A stretch of DNA of 64,000 nucleotides from Alnus glutinosa (GCF_958979055.1 NC_084897.1:21563628-21627627), one strand, 5' to 3'; counted from the stretch's first letter, positions 1-12,237 are shown. Notes: a model not told the origin generated them from the letters alone. Made by a program: numbers and translations.

Positions 1-1
1 A

Positions 2-280
2 TATGAACCGAAGGCCGAGCAGTGCGCTGTGTCAGCTTGGCGCAAGCTCAATAAGCTCCCTCTCTTCCCTCAGGTGGCTCAAGTAGTTCTACCAACGGCG
101 GCTTATTGCACCGAGAAGTACAACGAAACAGTGCTGAGCACTGTAGAGAAGGGGTACAAGGTTTCGTCATACCTGCCCTTGGTCCCTACAGAAAGGATTG
201 CCAAGGTTTTCAGCGGTGATGGAGCTGAATCAGAGCCGTTGGTTCCAAGTGGTAGTGAAGCTGCTGTGGCAGCCCATTGA
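2..280 (+). CDS. REF/SRPP-like protein, last exon (5' end outside window)
   Basis: The reading frame is open from the window edge and ends in TGA at 278-280. It reads [20 protein letters not shown], then [20 protein letters not shown] and an Ala/Ser-rich acidic tail. This is the conserved C-terminal half of the REF/SRPP family (rubber elongation factor / small rubber particle protein, also called stress-related proteins), which coat lipid droplets or rubber particles and have been linked to drought tolerance. The family is usually about 200-250 aa, so about 60% of the protein lies upstream of the window. No splice site is visible inside the segment. Family membership is clear. Whether this is a rubber-particle protein or a general lipid-droplet-associated protein cannot be decided here. 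Confidence 0.88.
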   Translation, partial: YEPKAEQCAVSAWRKLNKLPLFPQVAQVVLPTAAYCTEKYNETVLSTVEKGYKVSSYLPLVPTERIAKVFSGDGAESEPLVPSGSEAAVAAH

Positions 281-1119
281 TGGTTGGCCAATAATGTTGG
301 TTTGTTTTAGGTTGTGATGATGTGTGTATAGAAAGAAATGTTGGACTTCGATCGTCCAATAGCCATCGTTGTCGGATGGTGTTTATGTGGTTTTTAGTAC
401 TTTTTTGTTCTCTGTTTTTATTTCACTTAATGTCAAAAATATTATTTAAACCTACTTCTGAATCATTATCTCAGTCCATTTCGAATTGGGATTTGATTCC
501 TGCACTACACCATCATAACAAGTGCACAACACCCCTTCACATGAGAGTGGATCTTACACACTTGACTTCACCCTCACGTGAGGGGGTATTGTGCACTTAT
601 TATGTTGGTGTTGTAAATCTAATATTTTCTTCGTATTTACTACAATCTCATCGATGCTTTTTTTTTTTTTTTTTTATTTTATTATATCTTATATTTATTT
701 TATGAGCAATAAAGGTGTGCCGTGAAAGGGAAGGAGATCAGGCGGGTCTTTTTCACTTTTGATTATTACATGGGAAAGAAAAGGAAGAGAGGTGGTAATG
801 TTTCCAAAATAATGATAAGCGGTCCATTTGGCAACTAAATGTGCTGAAAGATTAACACTCCTCGAAACTTTGGTTGCAGACCAAAAAGTAAAAACAAAAA
901 ACAGAGAAATAGTAGCTTGTGACACCATAAAAACTGCAATTGACATTATACATAGCCCCGAATAATTAAAGCAGTTAGTTTCTATGCAGAAAAAATGAAA
1001 ATAAGTTAAAGTGGTCATCATCTAAAAGTTAACGGTCATGATCTGATCGTTCCGATGCATTGTGCCAAGTGTGCAGCTAGAACCCTACGATCCACTGTCA
1101 TATGCATCATATTAGAGTA
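281..1119. other. 3' flank of the REF/SRPP gene and intergenic DNA
   Basis: AT-rich sequence with no coding signal. It holds the probable 3' UTR of the REF/SRPP gene, a small palindromic element at about 505-617, a poly-T run near 659-676 and otherwise nothing recognised. Confidence 0.6.
505..617. mobile_element. Small palindromic MITE-like element
   Basis: The left half (ACACCATCATAACAAGTGCA onward) is repeated in reverse complement on the right (ACACCAACATAATAAGTGCA), and the inner arms both carry a TCACRTGAG-type motif around a short centre. This gives an imperfect hairpin of about 110 bp. No clear target duplication was found, so the ends are approximate. Confidence 0.55.
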
Positions 1120-1127
1120 ATGTTAGG

Positions 1128-2291
1128 TAGGGCTGAGCATGGGGCGGGGGGGGCGGGGATGGGGTTTTTCTTCCCCCGCACCCCGCAGATTACCCTATGC
1201 ACCCGCATGGGGCGGGGGGGGGATGGGGCGGGGATCCCTGCGGGTATGCGGGGATCCCCACGGGTTATGATTCATAAAAAAAAATTGGGAAAAAAAAACA
1301 TAGAACCAAATTTTCAGAACTTAATCACCAATTCTCATAACCGGCTAAAACCCAGTAACAATTCCACAATTAGTATAATAAGGCTAAAATCAATTTACAG
1401 GAAATTACACCACAACACTCAACACACACACATACACCGGCGGGCTGAAACAGGGGAGGCACCAAATACGGTTCAGCCGTGAATCAACAACAACAAAATA
1501 CCCATCACCGAAACTTCACCCAAATCAGCCAATAATCATCAACAACCCAACCATAATCACTACATCAAATAAATCAACAATAATCCAAATTAATTAAGCC
1601 AAATCACAAGAAATTACCTAGGGATTTTCTGTTGAAACACAGAGAAATCCACCATGTAAGACCTACTGAAATCGCCAAAAAAACATACTCGGGTCGCCGG
1701 AAAATCGCCACTGGAAGTCGCCGGATTTCCCGCCAAAAATCGCTAGAAGTCGACGGATTTCCGGCCTTCCCCTTCCTCTTCTGCGGCCTGCCGGTGTGTG
1801 AGTCTGTGATGTGTGTTCGTGTGACCATGCGTCCGGCGAGGTGACGACTAGCGAGTTACAGAGGGCATGACTTGTGAGCCGTGAGGGCCGGTGACTGGTG
1901 AGGGGCCGAGGGCCGTGAGGCGAGTGACCGGTGACTGCTGTCGTGCGTGGGGCGCGCGCCGCGCTTAGGGACTCAGGGAGACAGGGAGGGCATTCTTTTG
2001 AATCTTTTTGTAGAGAAGAGAAATGTTAGGGTTAGGTTAGAGAAGAAATTGGCCTTTTGCCCTTTTCTGCCTTCTTCTTTTTTTTTCTTTTTTTTCTTTT
2101 TTTTTTTTTTTTCAAAATATGCGGTGCGGGGCGGGGCGGGGACCCGCGAAATTTAAGGGTCCCCCCGCAACCCGTCCCGCCCCGCTTCGGGGGCCCAAAA
2201 ATCGCCCCTAAACCCGCACCATGAGTGCGGGTTTTAGGCTTCACGGGGGGGGCGGGGCGGTGCGGGTTCTGCGGGTATTTGCTCACTCCTA
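1128..2291. mobile_element. Non-autonomous hAT-like DNA transposon with GC-rich subterminal repeats
   Basis: The element is bounded by a perfect 8-bp target duplication ATGTTAGG (1120-1127 and 2292-2299), the length typical of the hAT superfamily. Its ends are inverted repeats: TAGGGCTGAGCA on the left and, reading the right end in reverse, TAGGAGTGAGCA. Both ends are followed by runs of GGGGCGGGG-type sequence in opposite orientation. The interior (about 1300-2090) is ordinary AT-rich DNA plus a GC-rich stretch near 1680-1990 containing GCGCGCGCCGCGC. No transposase-like reading frame is present, so it would need a hAT transposase supplied elsewhere. The short open frames inside have no recognisable domain. 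Confidence 0.82.
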
Positions 2292-2299
2292 ATGTTAGG

Positions 2300-3380
2300 A
2301 ACCATATTTTATTCTTTCAAGGTTAATGTGACTTTTAAAATCGTCATTCAATTAAAATTTAATAATAATCCATTTCAAATCTAATAGTAAATTTTAAAAC
2401 CATTCAAACAAGTTGCTCTTTTAATATAAATGGTTGTGACGTTCATGAAAATGTGAAATCTAGTAAAACAAGTGAGAAGCTGAATGTTGGAGTTGGAACA
2501 TGAGAGTAGAGGATTTTGTGTTCTTCTTTCCAACATATGGGCTTGTTTGGCAAGGGAATTAAAATTTACACTTTCCCTCTTCACTTATCCCAAAACACAA
2601 TCAATTTCAAAATATTATAACTTTATATTATATCAATAATTTTTTATTATTATTTAAATAAAAAAATTCACTACAAAACAAAACTTTTTTACTTTTCTAT
2701 ATAAATTTTTTTTACTTTATATCACATTTATCACTTCCAACTTCCAACTCCAACTCCAACTCCCACTACCAATTCCTCTTCCCTTACCAAACAAGGCAAT
2801 ATAAATGCTTGGGCCGGTGAATGGCAAGAAGTAAGACTGGCTAGAGAGCTGATGAGACAAAAAAGGATTGTAAAAACTCTTGGCATATTGCAGTTGAACA
2901 GAAATGCTGAGCTCATAATTATATCATAATTCATTTTGTAATATGTCAAATTTATGTTGGATAATTTTTGTTGAAATGCTTATAGAATTGTATCATTAAT
3001 TGTACACTGTATATTTTCTTAAGAAAGGATCAAATTTTATCAATAATCCGTAATCTAATTAATGGCTTCATATAGTTACTAATTTGGATTCACATAGTAT
3101 TGAAATTAGTTTTTTTTTTTTTTTTTTTTTTTTTTTGGTGTTTAGGACGAGTAATACTACATGTTCTCATTGTGTCACTTAAAACTGATTCAATTTTAAA
3201 ATCACAATTGAAACAAAATTCAATAATTATCAGAATCACGGATGCAATGCAATGCAAGATATATACTTAACTTTTCTTCCTTTCCAATGCAACGTTTCAC
3301 ACTCTAAAGTCTGCAATAAACTCTTACTCTTCCTCCTTTCCCATGATTATATATTATATAAATATCACATTAGTGATCCT
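2300..3380. other. Intergenic AT-rich DNA
   Basis: Apart from the MITE at 2540-2797 and a poly-T run at about 3111-3136, I see no gene, RNA or structured repeat here. Confidence 0.5.
2540..2797. mobile_element. Tourist-like (PIF/Harbinger-type) MITE, copy 1
   Basis: It begins GGCTTGTTTGGCAAGGG and ends CCCTTACCAAACAAGGC, which is its inverted repeat. The interior is closely related along its length to the element at 48365-48604, including the shared block TCACTACAAAACAAAACTTT. It is about 255 bp with no coding capacity. The family name is inferred from the GGCTTGTTTGG-type termini and the 3-bp target duplication of the second copy. Confidence 0.72.
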
Positions 3381-3874
3381 CACAAACTTGCCCCCCTCAC
3401 GCCTCAACTCCTTATTATTTCCCTTCAAATAATAATAATGTTTGTGGTCGTGAATGTGATGGCTTCACCTACCATTGTGAGCAATGCGAGTTTAATGCAG
3501 ATGTTCAATGTAGTTTGATCCCAGACATCGTTTCCCGTGAAGGTCACGAGCACCAGCTTATTCTGTTAAGAGCACCCTATAATGAGAAGTGCAGTTGTTG
3601 TGATCATGAACGGAGAGTATTCAAGTGTGCTGATTGTGAATTCACTTTGGATGTTAGATGTGCTACACTTCTAGTTACCCTGAGTTATCGCGCTTTCCGT
3701 GAACATCCCTTCAAATTATGTTATAAGGACGAAGATAATTCTAACAGCAAATATTATTGGTTTTTTTGTCACACAGATCGAAATCTAAAGCACTGATTTT
3801 ATTACTGTGAAACTCTTGATTTTTCTATTCATCCCGATTGCTCGCATTTGATTATTTGTGATGAAATTTTCTGA
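3381..3874 (+). pseudogene. DC1 (Cys/His-rich C1) domain protein, broken fragment
   Basis: A frame from about 3428 reads CGRECDGFTYHCEQCEFNAD, then VQCSLIPDIVSREGHEHQL, then CSCCDHERRVFKCADCEF, then YWFFCHTDRNLKH. These are the spaced Cys and His pairs of plant DC1/C1-like domains, which bind zinc and are found in large families of signalling and stress proteins. The gene is broken: a TGA at 3794-3796 replaces the expected Trp, and after it the same frame continues as FYYCETLDFSIHPDCSHL, the usual end of a DC1 unit. Upstream, the linker (HKLAPLTPQLL) lies in a different frame, indicating a frameshift near 3420. Complete members are 400-700 aa, so only about one and a half domains remain. A nonfunctional remnant is the best reading. 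Confidence 0.75.
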
Positions 3875-4651
3875 GAAATGTTTAGACCGAGAAGAATTGA
3901 AGCTAGCACGCATGGCAATATGCCATGTAGCAAGTAGATGGGAAATATGGGAATATCATGATGTAGTTATCATGATTTTTGTTGCTATATAATTCAAGTC
4001 AATTTTATATATGAAAAATTCCATTTTCTTCTTCCTTGGTATTTTCTTTTACTACGTATGTATAGCCTTAACTATAAATATATGTATATGTTTCACATCC
4101 TATACCATAAAACGTGTGCATAGAAGCACATCTAAAGCAAAAAAATAATCATTAGACATCAATGAATCATAGAAACCACTTCATTATTCCTATGTCATGG
4201 GTGTCACATCTTTAAAATGCAAAGCAAAGATCAGTATTTTTTTTTTTTTATAACGAGTTCATGACTTAGCTTGAGTTCGTGATAAATAAGTTTGAACTTG
4301 ACTTGAGCTCGTGATAAATTTAAATGAGCCAAATTTGGACACGTATTATTCTCCGAGCTCGGCTCGTTTACATCCCTCCATAAACCACAAGATGGAATTT
4401 GCAAATTTTTTTCTTTTTTCTAATGATTAGTCTGAAAAAAAAAAGTTAGAAAAAGTTAAATGCAGGAAAACTCAACTACTTTGAAAATATATATCACTTT
4501 ATAATATTGGTTTGTACATTCGTGAACCATTTTCTGTTTTATTGTTTTTTACTTTGCTTTATACTGGTTGGATTTTGTTGTTTTACTGTTTTTTATAAAG
4601 CAATACAAGAAAAACAGAGGAATACATAAAAAGAAGCATAAATAAAATGGG
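3875..4651. other. Intergenic DNA upstream of CLPR3
   Basis: AT-rich sequence with no coding signal. It includes the terminal part of a hAT-type element (4225-4378) and short A/T runs. Confidence 0.5.
4225..4378. mobile_element. Terminal fragment of a hAT-type element
   Basis: The segment contains repeated GAGTTCGTGATAAAT-like units and ends GAGCTCGGCTCGTTTACATC followed by CCT. Read in reverse this is AGGGATGTAAACGAGCCGAG, a terminus common in plant non-autonomous hAT elements. The opposite end was not found, so it is probably truncated. Confidence 0.55.
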
Positions 4652-4808
4652 TGGGCCAAAAACCTAAAGACTAATGAAAATGGGCCAAAAACTTGTTTTG
4701 CCATCGATACCCTTGGACCCATGTGTACTTTCGTTTTTATGTAATGAATACCTTTCTGCCATTCTAGTTATGACCCATATATCCAACCCAAAATGCTAGA
4801 TTGGCCCA
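4652..4808 (+). promoter_or_regulatory. CLPR3 proximal promoter with three site II (TGGGCC) elements
   Basis: TGGGCC occurs at 4652-4657 and 4681-4686, and its complement GGCCCA at 4803-4808, all within about 300 bp of the CLPR3 start codon. Site II motifs are bound by TCP factors and are typical of plant housekeeping genes, including those for organelle proteins. The motifs are seen directly; the function is inferred. Confidence 0.5.
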
Positions 4809-4952
4809 ATTAAATTGGACATCTATGACCCGACCCACCACCCCCAATCTTCACCAGAATCCAGAATCACCACCACTCCATTTCTGGGATTTTCAGAGAT
4901 TTTCACGACAGAAAACACATTAACAGAAACACGAACCCAAACCCCAGAATCC

Positions 4953-7900
4953 ATGGCCTCCGCTCTCCGCTTTCCCATGGCCTCTTCACTCCCATCAGCT
5001 TCAACCTCCTCACAGTCCCCTAGAAGAAGATATTTGAGGACCTTTTGTGCAATAAATGCCCACAACAAAGGCAAACTTCCCATTCCCCCGATAAACCCTA
5101 AAGACCCGTTTCTTTCGAAACTCGCTTCGGTGGCTGCCACCTCCCCCGAAACGTTTCTTAACCGGCCTGTCAATTCTGACACTCCTCCTTACTTGGACTT
5201 GTTTGATTCTCCCCAGCTCATGGCTACACCTGCCCAAGTCAGCTCTCTCTCTCTCTCTCTCTCTCTACTATATGTAGTGTATGTACATATTTATGTCTTT
5301 GTGTATCTATGTGGGTGTGTGTGTTTTGGTTTAGATTGGTTATGTTTGCTTTGAAATTATTGATATGTTGAGTGAATTTTATTGGGTTTGCTGGATTGAA
5401 TATTGGTGACTATTCGTTTTGGTGGAAAATAGTTCCTAGATGGATTTTTCTAGTTTGCTTGAATTGGAAGTTTTTAATTAAAAAAGTTGTACTAGGAGAA
5501 ATAAATCCTCGAGTGTTGTATCAGTGTGTGTGTGTATAGATGGAATTAAATTGAGAAAGAAAATTTCACTCAAACCTAAATTTTGAGTGTGTGTGAGGTT
5601 CTTATGATTTTCTTTTGGGAAAACTTTGCCTAGAAAGTTGTTGGCAAAACAAAGAAAGCATTTTAAGGAAAATTGCTCTAAACATTGTCTGCCAATATGT
5701 TACTTTGCTCTCATTTAATTTTCATGTTAAGTGTTTATCAAGTCAAGTTTTAATTTTTGTGTGTTCTAATTTGCTTTTGAATGATTCTTCTGGTTTCTTT
5801 TATATTCTTGCTTATTTTCCGAAAATGATAACATCTTATGGTCAAATTAGGTGGAAAGATCAGTTTCGTACAATGAGCATAGGCCAAGAAGGCCTCCACC
5901 GGACTTGCCTTCGCTGCTTCTCCATGGCAGGATTGTTTACATTGGCATGCCTGTAAGTGCTTGAATCCAACATTTATTGAATTGTTTCTCCTCACCATCT
6001 TCAAATAGCAGTTCAGTTCATTTATTGGAGAAACAAATCGTTGGGGTTGAACAAGTTTAGAAATTCTTCTATCAAATATGTTATTGGGTGTAAAAATAAC
6101 ACGTCCCTCGGGATTCCAAAAGGAACTACAGATCCCTACTTTTCACAGATGAAAATTTATGCGAGTAAATATACTAAGAACACAAACAAATGCATTAGAT
6201 TTCTCGGTACCTACATGAAAGGATTCATAATTTTAAGGGGAGGCAGTAAGCTTGTGACTCTTGTAAGCTGTAACTTTACAAGGGTGAGAGAAACTACCGA
6301 TGCTTGCATTTTATGAAACGGAAAAAACAGTCTTAACCTTTTATTGATCAAGCCATTCAAACACTTTCAGCAAGCAAAAATGTTGGGCATAAGTATTTCA
6401 GGTGTATTGGTTTCATGCTTATAGGTTGAATATCATGACAGTCAATTTCTTCAGTGTCAGCTGAGGATTCTTCGGAGTTAGCTTTCGAGAATTATTATGT
6501 GAATCGCATTCCTTTAGAGGCTCTCGGTTGTCATTGTTATTCATCAACACTGGGTGTCCTGTACTTAGACATGTATGACTGCAGGATGGAGATGGAAAAG
6601 ATTGCAAATGTTTCTTCCCCCAACACCTGTTAGATTCAATATGGAAATAGTTCTTGACAACTATCATCTATATTCTTTTGTTTGCTTCACAAACATGTTG
6701 TTTGTGCAGTGAATTCTGTTCCCTTTCAATTCCATTTGATCATTGCAGCATCGTTTCGTGTAATATGTATGTGCAATTAAAAGCAATGTATATACTCTTT
6801 TGAAGTGATAATTGTTTCTGAAAATGTTTCAGCAATCACAGCATCAATATACCTGCATTCCTAGCCTTCATATGCTCTTAGTATTTCACATTTTTATTCT
6901 TCCAATTTGTGCAACAATTTAACTATTTGCATCTCTCAGTTGGTGCCAGCTGTGACAGAGCTCATTGTTGCTGAATTGATGTACCTGCAATGGATGGATC
7001 CCAAAGAACCAATATATCTTTATATAAATTCTACAGGAACAACTCGTGATGATGGTGAAACAGTAAGCTTCATGTTGATTTACATTATATGACACATATG
7101 AAATGTTGTGTTTAATTTCCTTTTGCAATGGATTAGGCATTGTGTCTATCATACTGGGTAGCTTTCGGGTGGGGAATAGTTTGATTAATATTGTCTAATA
7201 TGTATTAAATTTGGTCATTTTGAGGCAATCTTGCTTGCAATATGGGTTTCTTCACTTTTAGATGGGTACCAATCCATATTTTTTTATTATTAATAAAAAG
7301 TAATAATTGTGGATTACCAAATAAAAAATTATAATTGATATATAAAGCTACAGTTTATGTTGTAGATGATACAATATTTTCCCCTTTTTTTTGTACTGAT
7401 TTGGAATCCACTTGAAATCGGAATTCTGGTTATATGTTCACATTGCTTAAATAACTTTATGCTGTTTTTGTATATTATTGTTGTAAACTATTTTCTAATG
7501 CATCCTCTTTCTCTCTCTATTTATTATGTTTTTCCATCCCTTAATTTCATGGAATTAAATTCCTTATCATTCAGGTTGGGATGGAGACAGAGGGTTTTGC
7601 AATCTATGATGCAATGATGCAGTTAAAAAATGAGGTGAGCTTCTTTTCAAAATTCTCCTGTATCTCCAGTTTATGCATGGCGTTGTTGATAGTGATTGTG
7701 GTAGTGTAAGCATTGGTGTGAGGTTACTTGGCAATGTGTAAATGGAAATTGCAGTAAAGGGGTGGATTGGGTGAAGAATCTAAAATTCACTTGGTGAGGT
7801 GGTCGAATGTCTGTTCCCCAATTTCAGATGGAGGGTTGGGTATTCGGAATTTGTTGATGTTCAACCTTGCTTTGTTAGGTAAATGGTTGTGGCGGTATGG

Positions 7901-10546
7901 GATAGAGAGAGAAGCTTGGTGGAGAGTTGCGGTGGATGCCTAGTTTGTGGGGTGGGTGGTGTTCTCGCGAGCTGGTAGGTGCTCATGGGGTGGGGCTGTG
8001 GAAGAATATCAGGAAAAGGTGGGGGATTTTCTCTGGTCTCTCTAGATTGGAGGTGGGGGGATGGGGCTAGGACAAAATTTTGGCATGATCTGTGGTGCGG
8101 GGATAGGGTGTTGAAGGAAGCTTTTCCTATTCTTTTTGGTATTGCTCGGATGAAGGATGCTTCCGTTGCGGATAATATGGAGGTTTTGGGCGGCTCTATC
8201 CAGTGGAATGTGAGCTTTGTTAGAGAGGCGCATGACTGGGAAGTGGGTGTCTTTGCATCTTTCTTTCATGTGTTGCATTTAGCCATGGTGAGTAGAGATC
8301 GTGCTGACAGGCTTAGGTGGGTCCCTTCCAAGAAAGGGGTGTTCAAGGTTAAGTCCTATTTCAGCTCCTTAGCCGGCTGTGAGGGTAGTCATTTCCCTTG
8401 GAAGAGTGTGTGGAGGACTCAGGCTCCTTCGATGGCGGTGTTCTTATCGTGGTCGGCAGCCCTTGGAAAGATTCTTACAGCGGATAATCTCAGGAAGCGA
8501 AAGATCATCATTGTGGATAGATGCTACTTGTGCAAAAGAGACGGGGAAGCTGTAGACCATCTTCTTCTTCATTGTGATGTGGTTCTACTTTGTGGAATCA
8601 TGTCTTTTCTCGGTTTGGTATGTCTTGGGTTATGCCTAGGAGAGTTGTTGATTTATTTGCATGTTGGTGGAAGGCGGGTAGGTCAAGGAGTGTTGCAGTT
8701 TGGAAGATGGTGCCTATTTGCATTCTTTGGTGTGTTTGGAAGGAGAGAAATATTAGGTGTTTTGAAGACTTGGAGAATTCCATGGAGAATATTGTTGCTT
8801 CGTTTTTTCATACGTTGTATCTTTGGACGGAGGCTTTTTTGTCTCCCGTGTCTATTAGCTTTTCTGATTTTCTAGTTCATTTTTCTTTGCCTTCTTAGGT
8901 GTTTCCTTGTATATACTTCCAGTGTACTTAGAGGGGCGCCTTACGCTTTTATAAAATTTCATTTACTTATAAAAAAAATTGTAGTAAAGGCGGGGCGTGG
9001 CTGTGGGGATGGTGGCATTCTGCCAGGAATGCAAGTGTTGGTCCTGTGTTGATTTCTGGTAATGGTGGCAATTCAATTTTTGTGGAGGCTGTAGTGATTT
9101 AGCAGGAATGGAATGGTGACAATAGTCTTGGGCTGGGGTGGTTCTTTACATTGGGTGTCATTAATATGATAAAGTAGCCTAAATGCGTTAATATCCATAT
9201 ATGTCACCCTCCTAGAGTCCCCCCTTTCCCTTGCAGCATGCCAAGGAGCTTTGTTTTAGCACAAAGCAGATGGATATGAATTACTTGATGGATCTCCCAA
9301 ATGGTTATATAATCTACTTAGTTAATTGAAGCAAAAATAGTTTCTTCAGTTTTGGAATATGAAATGTGATTTTTAATACTTCCTTTGTTCTTAACTTTTT
9401 TCTTGTTGTATCACCATTGTTGCTTACACAGATACATACAGTTGCTGTTGGGGCTGCTATTGGTCAGGCTTGTCTACTACTTTCTGCAGGAAGTAAGGGT
9501 AAACGGTTTATGATGCCGCATGCCAAGGGTATGATGTAGTTGGCTTTTTTAATTTGTGATCTGGTCCTTTAATACTTCCATCCTTTCTTGTGTTCAATGT
9601 TGTATAAAGTGTTTGCTTGAATTCTTTTTCAGCCATGATCCAACAACCTCGTGTCCCTTCATCTGGGTTGATGCCTGCTAGTGATGTGCTAATCCGTGCA
9701 AAAGAGGTAGTTACAAACTACTTTCTGTGCTTTCTAGCATTTCAATGTAATTGGGAAACAAAGTTTTGAAGATGAATGAGCCAGTTAGTTCCTCTTTCCT
9801 TGTTATAATCCAAATACAGTCCAAAGTAGTACCTGGATATGCATCTTATAATTTGATGGGTCCTCTACACTTGGGTCGGAGGAGTCAAAAGAGGAAGGCT
9901 GCTTCATTAAAACTGTGATCATTTGATTGCAGTTCGGAGTTGAGCCTGTCCTATTTTCTTTCTTTTAGCTATTTCTTTACAGCTACAATTGTTTTAGCCA
10001 TGAGAAAAATTAACTGTTAACACAGAATCCTAGTTCGTGAGCTTCCCCCCACCCCAATTCACAACCTTTTGAAATGATTGTATTGTTTACATATTCAGAG
10101 GTTCTCATAGAGTCTTAATTGCTTTTGCAGGTAATAACAAACAGGGACGTACTTGTCAAACTCCTGGCCAAGCACACTGGAAATGTGAGTATGACGCATT
10201 TGTATCTTTCTTCAAACGTTAACCACAAAATGAGCCAAGCACAAAGAACTCATCAAATAAATTCTATCTTTTTTTAGTCAGTAGAGACCGTAGCTAATGT
10301 GATGAAAAGACCATTTTATATGGATTCGACGAGAGCCAAGGAATTTGGGGTTATAGACAAGGTAATTTTATACATATAATGTTTCTGTAAGTTGTCTTTT
10401 GTGTATTGTTCTGTTTGGGCCTACTGAGCTAATGTTGGTACTGGGTCCAGATTCTTTGGCGTGGTCAGGAAAAGATAATGTCTGATGTTACCCCTCCGGA
10501 GGAATGGGACAAGGGTGCTGGCATCAAAGTCGTAGATGAATTTTAG
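4953..10546 (+). CDS. CLPR3: ATP-dependent Clp protease proteolytic subunit-related protein 3, chloroplastic (ClpR3)
   Basis: Nine exons: 4953-5237, 5851-5952, 6940-7062, 7575-7634, 9432-9528, 9633-9706, 10131-10184, 10278-10361, 10451-10546, giving 324 aa. ClpR3 is a structural, non-catalytic ring subunit of the stromal ClpPR protease that degrades plastid proteins. Residues 1 to about 50 are Ser/Arg-rich, like a chloroplast transit peptide. The core includes [30 protein letters not shown] and [15 protein letters not shown]. The ClpP catalytic Ser (GQAASMG in ClpP) and His (MIHQP) are replaced here (GAAIGQ, MIQQP), as expected for ClpR. The start at 4953 was chosen because MASALRF begins a plausible transit peptide; an in-frame ATG at 4815 would add 46 residues. 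Intron 4 holds a LINE insertion. Length agrees with the family (about 330 aa). Confidence 0.95.
7761..8977 (+). mobile_element. 5'-truncated L1-type LINE in CLPR3 intron 4
   Basis: The insertion is bounded by near-identical 13-bp target duplications, ATTGCAGTAAAGG (7748-7760) and ATTGTAGTAAAGG (8978-8990), and ends in an A-rich tail after ACTTAT. It encodes the end of a reverse-transcriptase polyprotein: [18 protein letters not shown], then [19 protein letters not shown], a long stretch to 8580, and a zf-RVT-like Cys/His cluster ([20 protein letters not shown]). The RT catalytic core is missing because of 5' truncation, and the frame shifts several times (for example near 7950-7980 and 8580-8590). 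It lies in the same orientation as the host gene. Confidence 0.88.
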
Positions 10547-12118
10547 CTTCTCTTTAGCAGATACCTAACATACGACTGTGAGTAAAGTTACCCTTGATTC
10601 TTATTGCATCTCAAAATCATCTGTGGCGTATTCATCTTAAAAAAAAAAAATCATCTGTGGCGTAATAGTCATAATGGTGCAGGAAACATATTGCTACTTG
10701 CTTTGGATGATGATTGAAAATCATTTTGGCACCACAAGGACATTTCATTTGAGGTTTTATTTATGAGAGGATTTTCATATTCTTAGAAGAAAGTTTCCAG
10801 CTTCTTTTGGCAAAAAAATTTGCTTCATATTCAAAAGGATCAAATCTAGGTAGTACAATATTTATTGTCCCTGATGGATCTGTCTCAATAAGATTTGAAA
10901 CCTGACTATCATCCAAATGAGGCCATTCAATCAACTATATGGGATCATTTTGTGATTTCATGAAAGGTGGGGCTATTCCACAGCCTATTTGGCTGCTTCT
11001 ACATACTTCATAAATGAGGATGATGTTTGATAGTATAAAAACATAAAGAAAAAGAATGGAGCAGTAATAATTGGAACTGATCGATCTCCAACATCACTGA
11101 TTTTGCAGGAAATATGCAGCTACTTGCTATAAGCAAGTTACATTGGACCGTTTAGCTGGAATTGATTTCCCACTCATCTGCTGTCTGGCAGCTTGATCAT
11201 CCTTGGGAACAATATTCTGGTGCACAAGGACTACGAATGTTGCATTCAAGCTGTACATTGATTATAGTCGGGTGGCTTTAGGTTCTACATTGATCATCTG
11301 TACAAGCTTTTACATTAAGTTACAGTCCAGTTTTATGAGTTTCATTTTACATGTTTCATGGTCTCATTATAACATAAAAGCAATTGCATTTTCCCTTTTA
11401 GAAGAACCACCTAGTATGGGGGGCATATTTTCTTAAATTCTTGGTCGAGGCAGGATTGCACCCATGAGCATCCACGCTGCCGTTGTATTATTTGAAGTTG
11501 GAAGAGATGTTCTGTATTTGAATGTGATTATGTGAACTTATTCCTCTTCTTAAAACTCACGATTCAAGCGTCTTGACTATTGAGAGGACGATTCTAATAT
11601 CAAAATCTCATGGGCTGCTTCATTAACCTGCATCAAAATCTCACAATTTCTGTGCTTCTTAAACTGATGCTACCACAATCTTTTTCAACCATCCGATTGA
11701 AAAAGAGAAGAAGAAGATCACCTTTGTATTGACCTGGTAGTAATTCCTGATCAACATCAAGAAATTGGCCCCTGCCCCGCCCAAGAAAACTTTGTTCTCC
11801 TTTTTCATCTAAATGATCTTAATTAGTTTGACCATTGTATTGGTTTTGATCTCTAGTGATGCTTATTCAACATTTGATTCGTAAGCCTTTCGTACAAGTA
11901 GGATCCTTCAATTTCCCACTATAATCTCTATCAAGACGATGATCTTGAGAAATTTTATATTAAGTACTTATTACTTTTCATTTATAAGCAAAATCAATAA
12001 TCCATTTAGCACCCTTAAAATGTCTTTTACAATTTTCATTGATTTTTTCTTATAATTATAAAACAAAAGCCAAGTTAAGCTTTTCAAATTAACACCAAGC
12101 TGTTTCTAGCTAGCATAA
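10547..12118. other. CLPR3 3' UTR and intergenic DNA
   Basis: The 3' UTR may be long or spliced, since Cys/Leu-poor AT-rich sequence continues without coding signal. A 77-codon open frame at 11203-11436 shows no recognisable domain and I treat it as chance. Nothing else is recognised before the TAA repeat. Confidence 0.45.
10615..10664 (+). repeat. Ultra-short retro-insertion (tail only) with target duplication
   Basis: AATCATCTGTGGCGTA occurs at 10615-10630 and again at 10649-10664. Between them are only TTCATCTT and an A run. This is the footprint of target-primed reverse transcription that copied almost nothing but the tail. It lies in the CLPR3 3' UTR region. Confidence 0.65.

Positions 12119-12159
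<41 letters not shown>
12119..12159. repeat. (TAA)n microsatellite
   Basis: About 13 uninterrupted TAA units, roughly 80 bp upstream of the start codon of the next gene. Confidence 0.95.
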
Positions 12160-12163
<4 letters not shown>

Positions 12164-12237
12164 CAACCAGTCCTGCAATTCTTTTGTCAATATAGTCATC
12201 TTCCAGACCCAGAAGATGAAGAAAGCGAGAGAGAGAG

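Noticed and set aside
1102-1482. Open frame of 126 codons in the GC-rich element
   Set aside because: It runs through GGGGCGGGG repeats and poly-A, has no domain, and lies within the hAT-like element.
4823-5237. Two antisense open frames opposite CLPR3 exon 1
   Set aside because: Shadows of the transit-peptide exon, with no domain and no splice continuity.
7979-8898. 298-codon frame as a possible host gene
   Set aside because: It matches the LINE RT-end and zf-RVT-like region, and target duplications bound the insertion.
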